Assembly (NCBI GenBank): GCA_029717555.1 | Contig: JAMDHS010000003.1 | Coordinates: forward strand, 186,001-250,000 | Reading direction: 5' to 3' | Origin: Peribolospora baueri | Taxonomy: Eukaryota; Basidiomycota; Peribolosporomycetes; Peribolosporales; Peribolosporaceae | DNA: 64,000 nt | Part shown: positions 11,895-23,491 of the stretch, piece by piece | How the letters are laid out: the number at the start of each line of letters is the position of its first letter | How positions within the stretch are numbered: position 1 is the stretch's first letter | Notes under the pieces: generated by a model | The model's input: only the letters and a program-made list of their open reading frames with translations | What the model was told of the DNA's origin: nothing | Databases searched by the model: none | Translations under genes and position numbers: made by a program

Positions 11895-14245
11895 ATGACA
11901 GACCCTTCCTCCTCCTCGCCGTCCACCTCCGCCCCCATCTCCTCCTCCTCTCGTTCCTCCCTCTCCGACGACCACCACCGCAAGATCACCCTCCTCCAGC
12001 GCCCTCGCTCCAGCGACCGCGACTCCGAGGCCACCACCTTGCCCTCCTCCCCGCTCACCCGCACCCCTTCCCCCAAGCCATCCAGCTCTGTCCGCAGCGC
12101 CTCCCCCCCAGTCGACGCCGACGCCGACGCAGACGTAGAAGCAGACGCAGGCGCAAGCGCCGATGCGGACACAACCCGATTGCAAGCGTCCCTCTCCTAT
12201 CTCAACATCGCCTCCCGCACCGACGCCCCCTCCTCGCGCCAACCGTCCACGGCCAGCTCGGAGAGCGGCGCCGGCGTCGACTCGGACGAGTCCCTCCTCG
12301 CCGCCCTACGCAGCTCCAAGGACCGCATCTTCGTTCTCAAGGTGGAGATGGAGATGGAGGTCTTTGTCAAGGATACCTCGTGCGTATTATTCTCTTTCCT
12401 TTCTTCAAGCCTGGCTTTGGACCCACGAGCTCGTTTTTCTTCCCGCTGTTCTTTTTTCTTTGAACCACGTGCTCATCCTACCTTGGGACCACATGCCCAC
12501 GCCTCTGCTTCCTCAACGTCCCCATTCATGAACTATTTAGTCGTTCCCAGATCGACCTGCCCATGATGAACTCGTACCAACGCCTCCTGGTGAGCCTCCC
12601 CTCCCCATCCCCGCTTCTTCCTTCTTCCGCACGTCTCGCTCACCCACCCTTCCATTGTCGCCACCGTCGCCCTCCTTCCCTTCCGCCCCTTTGTCCAGGT
12701 CCATCGCTGTGCCACGCGCTTCAATCTAGGGCACGAGGTCGACGGCGTGACCAAAACCATGACGCTCATCAGGCAGCCTGACAGTAAGATGTACGTCCCT
12801 CTCCTAGTCTCGTCGTCCAACACGGGGATGGTTCTTTATCGTTCCCCTCTCCTCCCTTCATTCTCTTCAGCCCGGACGTCCGATTGGGAGATTTGGTCGA
12901 GAAACCCGCGGAAGAGGCGCCTCCGTCTGCGCCCATGTTCAAGATCATGCGAAGATCTGCCGCGGAGCGCGCCGAGAGGAACAGCTCCCGAGGGTCCTCC
13001 GTGGACGGAACGGGGCCCAAGGACAGGAAACACATGACGATCGAGGAGCGAGAGGCCGCCTACCAGGAAGCCAGGTCCAGGATCTTCCACGGCTTCGAGG
13101 GCAAGGAGAAGGAGCGAGACAAGGCCAAGGAGGACAAGGACAAGGAAAAGGACATGGCCTCCATCACGTCCACCAGTTCGGCCGCCAGCGCCGCCTCGAG
13201 CGCCAGCGGCTCCGACCCCGGCGGTTCGTCCAGGCGCTGGTCGGAAAGGAGGTCCAACGGCGGCCCCTGGGGCCCCAATTCCCTCCGCCCTTCCGCGCCT
13301 TCCTTCGACCCGTCCCTCATGCCCTTCCAGTTCGACCCGGCCGGACCCTCGTCCAGCCCGGATTTTTACCGAGGACTGCCGCCGTGCCCATCGCCTTTCC
13401 TGACCCCGCCTCTCCAGCAGCACCATCCTCATGGCCCGCCATCGGCTTCGGCTTCGGCCTTACCCAACGGCGCCGCCGTTGCCGTCGCCGCCCCACCCTA
13501 CCCTTATCCCGGCTTGCCGTACCAGATATCCCCGGCGCATCCGAGCGCCACATACTCGCAGCCCTCTCCCGGCGGCGGCGGCGGTCATTGGGGCCAGACT
13601 GGCGCCGCTGCTCTCGCCCACCCCCCCGCCTTCCAGAACCAGCCCACGGCGGCGGCGCCGTACGGCAACGCCCTTTTTCAGCACGCCCCATCGTACGCCG
13701 CGGCGGTCCCCTTTGGCGGAGGCTTCCCCCCTCTCGCCGTTCCTCCGTCCAACAACGGCTTCCCATCCAACTCGATGGCCGTCCCCTATTCCTCCTTCGG
13801 TGGCGGCGGCGGCGGTGGCGGTGGCGGTATGCAGCGCAGCCCCACCGCCTCTTCCGCCTCCTCAACCTCGTCCAAGTCCTCCCGCCCACCACCACCCCGA
13901 TTTCCCCCCGTACCTCAACCCGGCCTTCACTCGCTACCCGCTCGCCCCGATTGGGCGATCGGACTCATGCCCCCGCCCCCTTCCACCTCGACGACCGCCG
14001 GTGCGGGTGCGGCTGCGACAACGACGGTCAGACAACCGGCCGCCAGTAACAGTACGACCACCGGCACGACCAACGCAAACGCAATCGCAAACACCACCAC
14101 CCCGTCGTCGTCGTCGTCGGCACCATCGCCGGTGAGGTTGGAGGGAGGAGGAACGCAGGAAGGCGATGGCGCGGAGGGAGGGGGAGGGGGAGGGAGTAGG
14201 GAGGACGTGTCGGAGAGGAAGAAGATAGGCGCCGGTATCACGTAG
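11895..14245 (+). CDS. R3H and SUZ domain RNA-binding protein
   Basis: Predicted cytoplasmic single-stranded RNA-binding protein of the R3HDM/encore kind. Four exons: 11895-12379, 12541-12589, 12699-12790, 12871-14245, giving 666 residues. The Ser-rich N-terminus holds an acidic DADADADVEADAGASADAD run. The R3H domain spans three exons: RIFVLKVEMEMEVFVKD, then RSQIDLPMMNSYQRLLVHRC and ATRFNLGHEVDG. The SUZ domain follows with FKIMRRSAAERAERNSS and EEREAAYQEARSRIFHGFEG. The remaining 390 or so residues are Pro/Ser/Gly/Tyr-rich low complexity, including a Gly8 run. I prefer the ATG at 11895 because it begins the composition typical of the protein; the same frame is open to an ATG at 11304. Confidence 0.86.
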
Positions 14246-14905
14246 GGTAGACATTGCTGCTTTTCGCCCCTTTGAACGATAGACTTTTCCCCATCTTCCT
14301 TGGGACACATCCGTCCGTCCGTCCGTCCATCCATGTCATCCATGTCATTCATTCTTCATCCACGCCCCTCATCCATACACACATACACACACACGTACAT
14401 ACATACGCTCCTCTCGTCTCGTCTCGTCTCGTGTCATCTCGTCTCGTCTCGTCTCGTCGCTGTATCATGACACGCCGTCGAGCAGGGCATCGAACACCGA
14501 ACCATCGTCACGCATTTTTCACTTTCTTTTCCCTTTCTCTTTCTCTTTCCCGCCGCCCCGCCCCGCCCCGCCACTGCCGGAGGCGGCGTACGCGTACCGA
14601 CGACGTACGGACGGATGGACGGATGGACGGACGGAGCGATCAGAGCGGCAGTCCGAATAGCGAGTGTCCCATGGCTCCGATGAGAGGGTATACCATAACC
14701 GTATCCACATGACAAAAACACACAACTCGTCCACCCCTCCTGTCTACGTGCGACGGACATCCAAGGTGGGGATTAAGAAAGAAGAAAACAAAAAGGCCTG
14801 GCGGCGAAGAGAGAAGCGGGCGAGTGGGCCCGGTAGTAGTAAGGCGAGGCGATGAGGCCCATCGCCGTTGCCTGGAGGTGGTGATCCTGAGAAGCCGCGC
14901 TGGCG
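14246..14905. other. Convergent intergenic spacer rich in simple repeats
   Basis: Between the stops of the R3H-SUZ gene and ERG1. It contains TCCG and TCCA tetranucleotides (14310-14360), CACA/ACAT (14378-14405) and CTCGT pentanucleotides (14410-14458). No gene is evident. Confidence 0.55.
14310..14458. repeat. Compound microsatellite (TCCG/TCCA, CACA, CTCGT)
   Basis: Direct reading shows four or more copies of TCCG, then ATCCATGTC repeats, ACAC and ACAT runs, and about eight copies of CTCGT. Confidence 0.85.
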
Positions 14906-17039
14906 CTACGTACAGCAGCATGTCGAAACCGCGCCTAGCCCTACCAAGGCGGCTACGCAGATGCCCAATCCATATTGCGTAGCGGAGCTTGTGGAGAATG
15001 AATTCGCCAGCGACTTCGATGGAGGCGGCGGTCGGGCGACGTTGGCGGTCAACTCGGTCCAGATGACCGGGAAGATGACGACGCAGGCCGTGTAAAAGAC
15101 GAGCACTGATCGCCAGAGGAGGGAGGGGTAGGAAAGGACGGAGGGGCGGCGCATCACTGTTGCTGGACGTGACGATAATGGGTGAGGTTTGCCTGTCGTC
15201 GCGCAAGTTGGAGACTGTGACGACGTGAGGACGGGCCGAGGGTGTGTGAAGAGGGCGTAGATGGCGTAGACGGCTACGGCGAAGAAGTGGGAGACGAGGA
15301 GCAGCGGGCTGGGCGCAAGACTGGTCGCGAGGATGCGACGAAAAAAGCGTGAGTAGGAGCGAGAGGGAATTTCCCACACGACGGGAGCGAAGGTAAACAT
15401 GAGAAGAGAATCGCGCTCACCCGGAGAGCAGCCTTATCGGCCCTCCAACGCACTCGCCGCCGAGCTCAAAGTACTTGAAGCAGCCTTCTCGGAGAACCTC
15501 GAGGTTCTCGTCTTTGATACGGGCGCGGCGAAAAAGGAGCGCGTTCAGCACCGTTGTCCTACCCTAGGTAGCGGCAAGATGCGACAGACTGTCTCACTCA
15601 CCGTCGGCACCGAAAAGGCTGTACAGAGCCTGAGCAAGAATATTGATGACGCTGCTGAGCCGTTTCCGTTTCCAGTGCCATTGCGCCAGTTTGGGTCGGA
15701 GAGCGCGCCAGTCGAGGAGGTCGGGCGTGTTGGAGGGTCGAAGGATGTCGGTGAGGAAGACGCAATCGGAGAGACCGACGGACATGCCCCCTGGCATAAA
15801 AGAAAGGGCAGAGCGAATCAGCGCCGGGTCACACCTGGGCTGCACAAAAAGAAGAGGATGAACGCACCTCCGGTGAGAGGATGGCGCATGTTCATCGCAT
15901 CGCCCACGACGATCACGCCCTCCTTGCTCTTTCCCTGCATACTCGGAGGCAAGAACGAGTTGGGCATACTCCGTAGTCGGTTGTTCTCCAAGGCGTCCAA
16001 AACAGAGGCATGCAGGGCGGATGGCAACCCCGGCACGACGTTCCTCTGGATGTAGGCCTGCGAATGCGAGCAAGAGATGAGGCGCGACCCTTTACTTTAA
16101 TGAGATAATCCCGCGTGCGATCCTAGCAAGCGAAAGAACGGGATAAAGGGTATGACAGATTGGTGGCTAACTCACCTTGAGATCCCCGTTCCCTGCGCTG
16201 GGCAACTTGCCGGGCACGTCCATCAATATCCGGGTATCCCTCTGTCCGATTTGATAGAGTAAAACGGGGCCAGGCCCTCCCAAGATGACGTGACCGTGCC
16301 GAGGGGCGGGGAGAGGCGCGTCCTTGAGGACGAGGCCGACAAAGTTGGACCGCACGGTGGGCTTGAGAGAACCGAGCTTAGAGCGGAATGAAGAGAAGCA
16401 GCCGTCGGCGACGATCGTGACGGAGGCGAGGTGGGTGGACGTAGTAGACGAGGTCTCCGTGGCCGCAGGAGCCGAAGACGGAGAAGGGACATTGCTCCTG
16501 ACTACCGCACCCAGAACCCGTCCGGTTTGTGGGTCCTCCACGAGCTCTTTGACAGTACCCTCAAGCCACTCGACGCTAACGCACGCCTTTGCCCGATCTC
16601 TCAACGCCATGACAAACTTGCCATGGTGGAAGCTCCTCCCCTCCCGGAGGCCGCTGCAGCTCTTCACGCCTGTACCTTTCTCCTCGTCCGTCTCGACGGG
16701 GTATCGGATGGGAACGGCCCTGCCCTGATAGAAGCACTGATACCCCTCCACGGGCACGGCGTCGATCCCCTCCAAACAGTCGAGCAGTCCGAGCTTTCGC
16801 AGCGCGCGAACGCCGCCCGGTTGAAGGAGCTCTCCTACGATGCGGTCCGGCTCGGAGAAGTTGCGCTCGACGAGGAGGACGCGCAGGCCGGCGTGGCCGA
16901 GCGAGTGGGCGAGCGCGGAGCCCACGACGCCGGCGCCGACGATGAGAATGTCGTGCGAGGCAGTCATCGGAGGAGGAGTCGGGGTGGTGGTGGTGACGAC
17001 GAGGGCCGCTTGCTTGACGACCTTCCGTGCCCTTTCCAT
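14906..17039 (-). CDS. ERG1: Squalene epoxidase (squalene monooxygenase)
   Basis: FAD enzyme of the ER that converts squalene to 2,3-oxidosqualene in ergosterol synthesis; the family is the target of allylamine antifungals. Five exons on the minus strand: 17039-16176, 16057-15868, 15790-15602, 15511-15421, 15320-14906, giving 582 residues. The Rossmann FAD motif DILIVGAGVVGSALAHSLG begins near residue 30. It is followed by VGELLQPGGVRALRKLGL, the DG motif TIVADGCFSSFRSKLG, the second FAD motif GVIVVGDAMNMRHPLTGGGM (split by an intron) and KYFELGGECVGGPIRLLSG. A hydrophobic C-terminal part suits membrane attachment. The C-terminus runs longer than in yeast, so an unrecognised intron in the last exon is possible. 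It is divergent from BET4 with only 170 bp between start codons. Confidence 0.96.
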
Positions 17040-17209
17040 GTCGTTTCGAGTCTCAGCATCAGCATCAGCCGGAAGACGTTCTCCACGGCTCGACGCTTTA
17101 TATCCGCTCTTTGGCGCTCATCTCCGCTCCGGACCGGCGATCATCAGGTGATGTTAGCACATGACGACGACGACGACAGCGACGACGACGACTGGGAACT
17201 CATCACAAC
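17040..17209. promoter_or_regulatory. Compact bidirectional promoter of ERG1 and BET4
   Basis: A 170-bp spacer. At 17142-17153 it reads CATCAGGTGATG, an inverted repeat with 5-bp arms whose ATCACCTGA strand loosely resembles the sterol-response element bound by fungal Sre1/SREBP. GAC repeats follow just upstream of the BET4 ATG. The sterol-response reading is an inference. Confidence 0.4.
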
Positions 17210-19021
17210 ATGGTGAGCAGAAGAAAGGAAATGAGAGCAGGCGGCCTAGGACGACCACAGCGCCCTGACGCTGCACCCTTTGTTTCTGTTTGCTGGCCAT
17301 GACCGAAAGCACGGAGTCAAGCGGGTCCGCACGACGCGCGAGGCCCGCGAGGCAAAGAAGCAGAAGGAGGCGGTTAAGCTGAAGGAGTATCTCGGCATCG
17401 TGGATGAGTTCTTCAAACGGGTCAGTTGGGCTATCCGTTCATCGGTGGACGGCGGTGGATGAGCGGACTTGCATCATGGCCCACCCACCGTCGTCGCTGC
17501 TGCACTCCGGCTGCCCAGCTGCTGCTCGCTCACGCACCTGCTAGCTTGCCTTTCCGTACCTCTCCACGATCCAGCGAGAAGCGCAGGACTACTCTCTGGG
17601 CGCCCTCGAGCTCACCTCGAAGCTTCTAGGCCTCAACCCGGAATTTTATACCGTCTGGAACTACCGACGGACGATTTTTGTCGAGGGCCTGTTTAGAGAT
17701 GTGTGAGTGCCTCGCCGTGCGTCGTCGCGCCCACGCTCTCGTCAAAGAAGACTCTGTCCTTTCTTCCCGCACCCTCTTTACATCTCCGTGCTCGCTTTCA
17801 CAGCCCGTCAGAAACCATCCAAAACTATCTCGAGTCCGACTTGCACCTGACCGAGGCGGCGCTCAAGCCGTTCCCGAAGGTGTACTGGATTTGGAACCAC
17901 CGGCAGTGGTGTCTCGAGAGCATGCCCGAGCCCAAGTGGAAGGGTGAGATGGAGCTGGTGGACCGGATGCTGGGTTATGATCCGAGGAACTGTGAGTTGC
18001 CGTACCGTTCCTTCTCCTCTTCTACCCTCCGCTTCGGACACGCACGCTGATAGGTGCCGCCGGGCCGGTCTCCAAAGTTCACGGCTGGGACTACCGGCGC
18101 TACGTTCTCCGCCGCCTCTCCCTTTCTACTACGACACCGCCTAATCCCACCTCCCTTTCTCTGGACCTCAAAGAGCTCGACTACACGACACGAAAGATTG
18201 AGAGCAATTTTTCCAACTTTTCCGCGTGGCATCAGAGGACAAAGTTGTTACGGAGGATTTGGAAGGAGAAAGGGTGGGGAGAGGAGGAGGTGAGGAGGGA
18301 GAAGGATAAGGGTGGGTTAGCGGGTGGCGAGGTGGATAGCGTTCGAGCCCCATCGTGTCACTAACTGCCTCCTTCTCGACGAGTAGAGTTTGAACTGGTC
18401 AAACAAGCGATGTATACCGATCCGAACGACCAGAGCGTGTGGATCTATCATCGCTGGCTGATTGGCAAAGGTGGGCCCCTTCGTTTTTTCGTCAAGCTCG
18501 CCATCCGTACCTGACCTTTTCGTTTGTCTTCCCTCCGCACACCTCCCTTTGACCTTTATGACGCCGCACATTGAAAAAAAGGAAAAGACGAAACGGTACT
18601 ACGACGCGAAATCGCCATAATCTCGGATCTGTTCGAACTCGAGCCGGATAGCAAATGTGAGCTAGCCACCTACCGCTGCGCTCTCCATTGTTGTATCACT
18701 GCTCCTGACCTCGATCGATTGATCGATTGTGCGCCGCCCCGAAACGAAACGAAACGAAAACGAAAAGGGTGTCTTCAATCCTTAGCGCACTACAAGGCTC
18801 TCCTTCGGCAACACCTTCTCTCCTCTGTCTCTGTCGACGGGCTGTCATCGGAAGCGACTGCGACGGCGACACCTACACCGACACCGGAAGGAGCAGAGAC
18901 AGAGGCGACGCGGTTGCAGAGGGAGCGAGAGGAGGCGCTGACGAGGCTCGTGGAGATTGATCCGATGAGGGCGGACCGGTATCGCGATCTCTTCTCCCGC
19001 TCTGATGCCACGACCGTGTAG
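17210..19021 (+). CDS. BET4: Rab geranylgeranyltransferase (GGTase-II) alpha subunit
   Basis: Alpha subunit of the heterodimer that adds geranylgeranyl groups to Rab GTPases. Eight exons: 17210-17212, 17310-17420, 17575-17702, 17804-17991, 18078-18311, 18387-18470, 18582-18656, 18768-19021; they sum to 1077 nt and 358 residues. The prenyltransferase-alpha repeats are clear: [56 protein letters not shown] and [14 protein letters not shown]. The first exon is the ATG alone, followed by a GTGAGC donor. Splicing gives MHGVKRVR, the conserved start of this family, whereas unspliced reading offers only a TTG. A 43-base poly(A) tract begins 87 bp after the stop codon. Confidence 0.95.
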
Positions 19022-19104
19022 GCAGGCGTGTTCGTATCGTTCCCTACCGTGCGGTTTCTCGACTCCCTTTCCCGTTCCTAGACGATCGGATCGATCCCGC
19101 AAGA

Positions 19105-19152
<48 letters not shown>

Positions 19153-19849
19153 GGAAAGAACGTCCATTACAAGCATCACCCGGGTCGCCCACGTCGCTCG
19201 CCTCGCCTATCTGCATACATGATGCGAGCGAAGAGGTATGGAGAGAGGATACGGGGAGAGGGATATCCGACCAAAATGTCCGCGCGCGGGCGCGTCCGTG
19301 ACTACGAAGACGATGATGACAAGCGATGGGAAACGGCGAAACCAAATCGGAACAACGAAGCAAAGGATGGGCGAGAGAACGAGGAGCGTGGGAGAGAAGC
19401 CGTATATGAAAGGCCGAACGGATGAAACCAAAATGGTGCGGCACACGAGACGAGCGAAGGGATGAACACGACGCGATGCGACGAGAAAGTACAACGTTTT
19501 GGACGAACGTGACAGATGCGAGCGAGAGGCTTCTCTGGCCGAGACTTGATGGAATACAGAAGACGAGAAAAGGGATCTTCCGGTCGGCGGCTGGCCATGC
19601 GGGACGGAACGACGGGAAAGAAGGGGACAAAAGGTCCATGGCGTGATGGAGTGGAGCGAACGAAAAACCGAACGGACGGTGAGGGCGCATTACGAAAGGG
19701 AAACGGAAAGGTCGGTGTCCGCGACAAGGGTCGTGCTGGCGTGTTGGAAAGTCAAAAGCGGACCCGTCGGGAATGCCAGGAAGAAAAAAACAAAGGGGGG
19801 TACCTTTTGTTCCAGTCTTGACGACGGCGAGAGGACCGGACTGGCGCGC
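19022..19849. other. Convergent intergenic region between BET4 and the GH5 gene
   Basis: It contains a long A homopolymer (19108-19150) and AACGA/GACGAA-rich low-complexity sequence. Open frames here are short and lack family motifs, and no gene is supported. Confidence 0.5.
19108..19150 (+). repeat. A43 homopolymer
   Basis: An uninterrupted run of 43 A, in the sense orientation 87 bp downstream of the BET4 stop. No AATAAA precedes it. Confidence 0.95.
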
Positions 19850-22547
19850 TCACGCATCGTCGCGGGCCAAGCGGAGGTCTCGGCGGACAGAAGGCGGCGC
19901 GGCGGGTGCAAGTGCGGCGGCGGGGGTGCGCTTCTTCGGCCCGGCAGCGGCGGTGTTGCAGCTCCACGGCAGCTGCACGGTGGGCGAGTAGACGCTCGTG
20001 GTGGGGTACGGGCACCCGTTGATAGTGACAAAGGTGGAGGCCGTGTCGGACGTGTCTAACCAGCCCTTGTCGGTGACCGTCGGCGAGGGCTGGCCCTGGA
20101 CAGTCATGGAGGGCGTCGACGGAGGAAGCGTGTAGAGCTCTCCGCCGCGGGTGAGGTACGGCAGCTGGACGACGGGGACACCGGCGCTGGAGAGCGACTG
20201 CGGGGGCCAATTAGCGGCCAACGAGGCACTCTGCGACGCGACAAGCGTACCGGCGCCGGCGCCGCCGGTCTGCCAAGTCGAATACGAGCCATCCCAGGCG
20301 ACAGAGGCGACAGAAGTGCCCTGAGCGGCGGCCTGGACGTCGCACTGGCCGATGGCCTGACGAGGGTCCGTGGGCATCCAGCCGTTCTCGAGACCGAGTG
20401 AGTAGCTCCAGAACGGGTTGACGGACGCGGAGGTCTTGGTCGAGTTTCCGATTTTCCAGGTCCAGAAGAACCAGTTGTGAAGGGCGTCCATGCTCGTCAT
20501 GGCAAACGTCTTGACGCCATTCTTCATGTCCGAGCTCCAGTTCTGCCAGTTGTCGAACTGGGCGCAGCTGCCCACCGCCTTGCCCTGATAGCCAGTGTAC
20601 GTGCCTTCGTAGCGGTTGCCGAGGCCGACGCCGTTCACGTACTCGCCGCAGTCATTGATGGCGTTGGAGAACTCGCCGGCGAAGCCGGTGCCGAACGCGT
20701 TCATGGACGAGTTCATCCACCCGGCCCACGTGTTGCACGGTTTGAGCCACTGCGTCGGCCATGGGTCGTTGTTCTGTTGATCGAAGCAGCTAAAAAAAAA
20801 GGAGGAGACGGTCTCATCAGTTACCGGCGACATCGGTCGGCACCGACCACCGAACGACTCACACGTAAGGATGGGTATCGAGGGTCATCCGGTCGGCGCC
20901 GGTCATGAAGCCAGCCCAGCTCCTCTGACCGATGAAGCCGTCATGAATGGAGATATATGGGCCGTTGCCGGAGCCGACGCCGGTGACGTTGCGGATCGTC
21001 TCGTAGGCCTCGAGGTAGAAAGCTTGGACGTTGGTCTGGCCGATGGTGGGAACGTAAGCTTCATTGACGATGCCAAACACCTGTACCACGTCCCTCCACG
21101 CCGGCTGGCTGATGAACTCGGTGATGATACGCAGGTAATCGAGCGTGCGCTGCGCGTTGGCGTAGCCGAGCGGACCGGCGAGCCAGTTGATGATGCCCAG
21201 CTTGCCGCTGTGGTTCCAGCCGTTCTGGCTGCCCGGCACGGCGTGCAGGTCAAGGTTGACGCGGATGCCGTACTTGCGAGCCCAGGTAAAGGCGCGGACG
21301 ATGTACTTCCACGAGACGTGCTCGAGGAACGGCTCGCCGGGCCAGGTGCTGACGGCCCAAAAGGGGATGGGGATGCGGACCCAGTTGAGTCCGGCGCCGG
21401 CGATCTTGGCAAAGTCCTCCTCCGTCTGTCGACCCGCGAGCAAAGATTTTGAGGATTCGTGAGCGTCGTTGCCGCACTCGCCGGACGGACGGGCGCATGC
21501 ATGCATGCGTAATGCATATACGCCGAGCAAGAACGACTCACGATGAAGGTGTCATAGTGGTGCTCCATCACCGTGGGGTAGTTGTTGCCGAGCTTGAGGG
21601 CGAGCGTATACTCATCGACGGCCGGGTTGGTGTCGTTTTCGAACGGCTCGAACAGGCTCGGGGCGATGAAGGGCTCTGGGACGAACCAACCTCCGAGGTT
21701 GACGCCGAAGATGCGGTTGGAAGACCAGTCCCAGGTCGCGTTGAGAGGGGGAGTCCAGCTGTTGGGGCGGGCAGAGTTGTCGTACGGGTCGCTGGCCCAG
21801 TAGCCTCCGAAAGGGTTCTTGTAAGTGAAGGAGGAACCGTCGGCGAGGAGAACTTGCGAACCGTCGCCGCCCATGGTAGCATACGTCGCCTGGGGTCCGG
21901 GGGCGTTGCTGCCGGAACTGGGAGCGCCGTGGTCGGGCGAGGAGGAGCCGACGCCGTTCTTGTTGAGCCTGAAGTAGACAGGCACGACGATGATGATGAC
22001 CAAGAGAGCGATACCGGCCGTCACGGCGGCCATGATCCACCACTTGCGATTTCGGCGGTCCAGCCCTCTTCCGGAACCGTACGCGCCGGTAGAGGCGGCG
22101 GCGGCGGCGACGGCAGCGGTCCGGGCAGCGTCAGGGTCGTCATAGTACTTTTCCCCAGAGGCGTCACGGTAGCCGGCCCACTTCTGACCGTTGAGAGCAT
22201 AGGACGAGCCCTGGTCGCTGGGCGATTGGGCGAGGAAGGCGGAGCTGCCGCCCAAAGAGGAGGGTTCGGGGCCGGAGTGGGAGCGCTCTATGACCATGAA
22301 AGGGGAGAGGGGCGGGGGTAGGAGGGGCGTGTGAGTACCGCTGTGCCTGGCGGGCGACTCGGACCGCGAGTTGGATGCTGGGAGGTGAGTGGCAGTGGGG
22401 CCGGGTGAGGAAGGGGGTGAGGAGGTGGAGTAGCGGGCCGCCACGGGGAGGTAGGCCTGAGAGTGGGAGAAGAAAGGGAGGGTGAGCGCAACGAAGGAAA
22501 AGCGCAAGGGTGGGGTGAAGCAGACTTGCGTTAGCGGAGGACGACAT
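19850..22547 (-). CDS. Membrane-anchored exo-beta-1,3-glucanase, glycoside hydrolase family 5
   Basis: Cell-wall glucan hydrolase of the Exg/GH5_9 type, built as a type II membrane protein. Exons on the minus strand: 22547-22530, 22456-21542, 21425-20863, 20789-19850; 811 residues. The order is a Ser/Pro-rich cytosolic N-terminus, one membrane span at about residues 145-167 (WWIMAAVTAGIALLVIIIVV), then the catalytic domain with FGVNLGGWFVPEPFI, NWVRIPIPFWAV and NLDLHAVPGSQNGWNHSG. The acid/base Glu433 is in FGIVNEAYVP and the nucleophile Glu538 in GTGFAGEFSNAI. Both catalytic residues are present. The C-terminal 250 residues are Ser/Thr/Pro-rich. Intron 1 (22529-22457) reads GCAAGT...CAG, a GC-AG intron that alone keeps phase from the ATG. 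Confidence 0.92.
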
Positions 22548-22732
22548 GTCGGCTGTGGGCGTGCGAGGTGCCTAGAAGATGGGATGAAAGAGCAGGCTGG
22601 CTTGCTGGCGTTGCGTGGGGGACCGAGGAGGCGGGTCGTCCAGGTCGTCCAGGTCGTGAGGGAGACGTTGGGTGCGTGGAGGGTCGTGGGGATCGTGAGA
22701 GCGAAAGCGTTGAGCAGGGCGGGCGGAGGAAT

Positions 22733-22830
22733 GGCGAGGGGAACGAGAGGGAGGATGGTGGGATGGTGGAGGAGAAGGGCGAGGGGAACGAGAGGGAGGA
22801 TGGTGGGATGGTGGAGGAGAAGGGCGAGGG
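22733..22830. repeat. 45-bp tandem duplication (2.2 copies)
   Basis: The unit starting GGCGAGGGGAACGAGAGGGA at 22733 repeats exactly at 22778, and a third copy begins at 22823. Confidence 0.95.
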
Positions 22831-23050
22831 TGGCGGAGCGGGGAGAGATAAATGAAAGGGGAATCCAAGATAAGTCTAGTGCGAGCCGACGATGTGACTA
22901 TCAGACAGGCGACCCCGCGGCACGATCAACATCTACATCGTCCCGTCGTCACCTTCTTCCGCCCAGCCTCGAGCCTCGGCCGCCACCGTCCCATCACTCG
23001 GCTGAGGCGAAAACGCGCGCGAATGGGAACAAAGACGAGAAGGGGCGCCC

Positions 23051-23083
23051 GCACAGACAGACAGACAGACAGACAGACAGACG
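23051..23083. repeat. (ACAG)n microsatellite
   Basis: About eight tandem copies of ACAG/GACA. Confidence 0.95.
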
Positions 23084-23468
23084 CCTTTGCACAAAAAAGC
23101 TCAAAGCTCCAGCCGACGTAAAACGCAGGCCCCCACTCCGTCCGCGCTCGTCGCCCCGGCGCGTCGCGACACGGTGCCGGGCCACGTGGGTCCGCCGCGC
23201 ACGCTCGTATACCTCCGCGCCGGCGAGAACAGAACAGAGCAGAGCAGAGCAGACAAGGCGACGGACGGGGCACAGAGGAGACCAAGACCGTGCCGTGGGG
23301 GACGAAGGGAGCGGAACGGGGACGGGCAGCGCGCGCACGCATCGATCGTCCGCATCTATCTCCACCTCGCTCGCCGTTGGCCCCGATCCAGCACCGCCAC
23401 GGCCACGCTTGGTCGCCGTCGTGGGCGGATCCTTTGTCGAAGGTCCGACCATGCTGTCGCCAGTTCCA

Positions 23469-23491
23469 GGTAGGTAGGTAGGTAGGTAGGT
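23469..23491. repeat. (AGGT)n microsatellite
   Basis: Five to six tandem copies of AGGT. Confidence 0.9.

Noticed and set aside
13317-14135. Long Arg/Pro-rich frames on both strands across the R3H-SUZ gene
   Set aside because: They arise from the GC-rich low-complexity C-terminus and carry no domain.
23051-23083. Short regular repeats resembling a CRISPR array
   Set aside because: It is a simple ACAG tetranucleotide run with no spacers, in a fungal genome.
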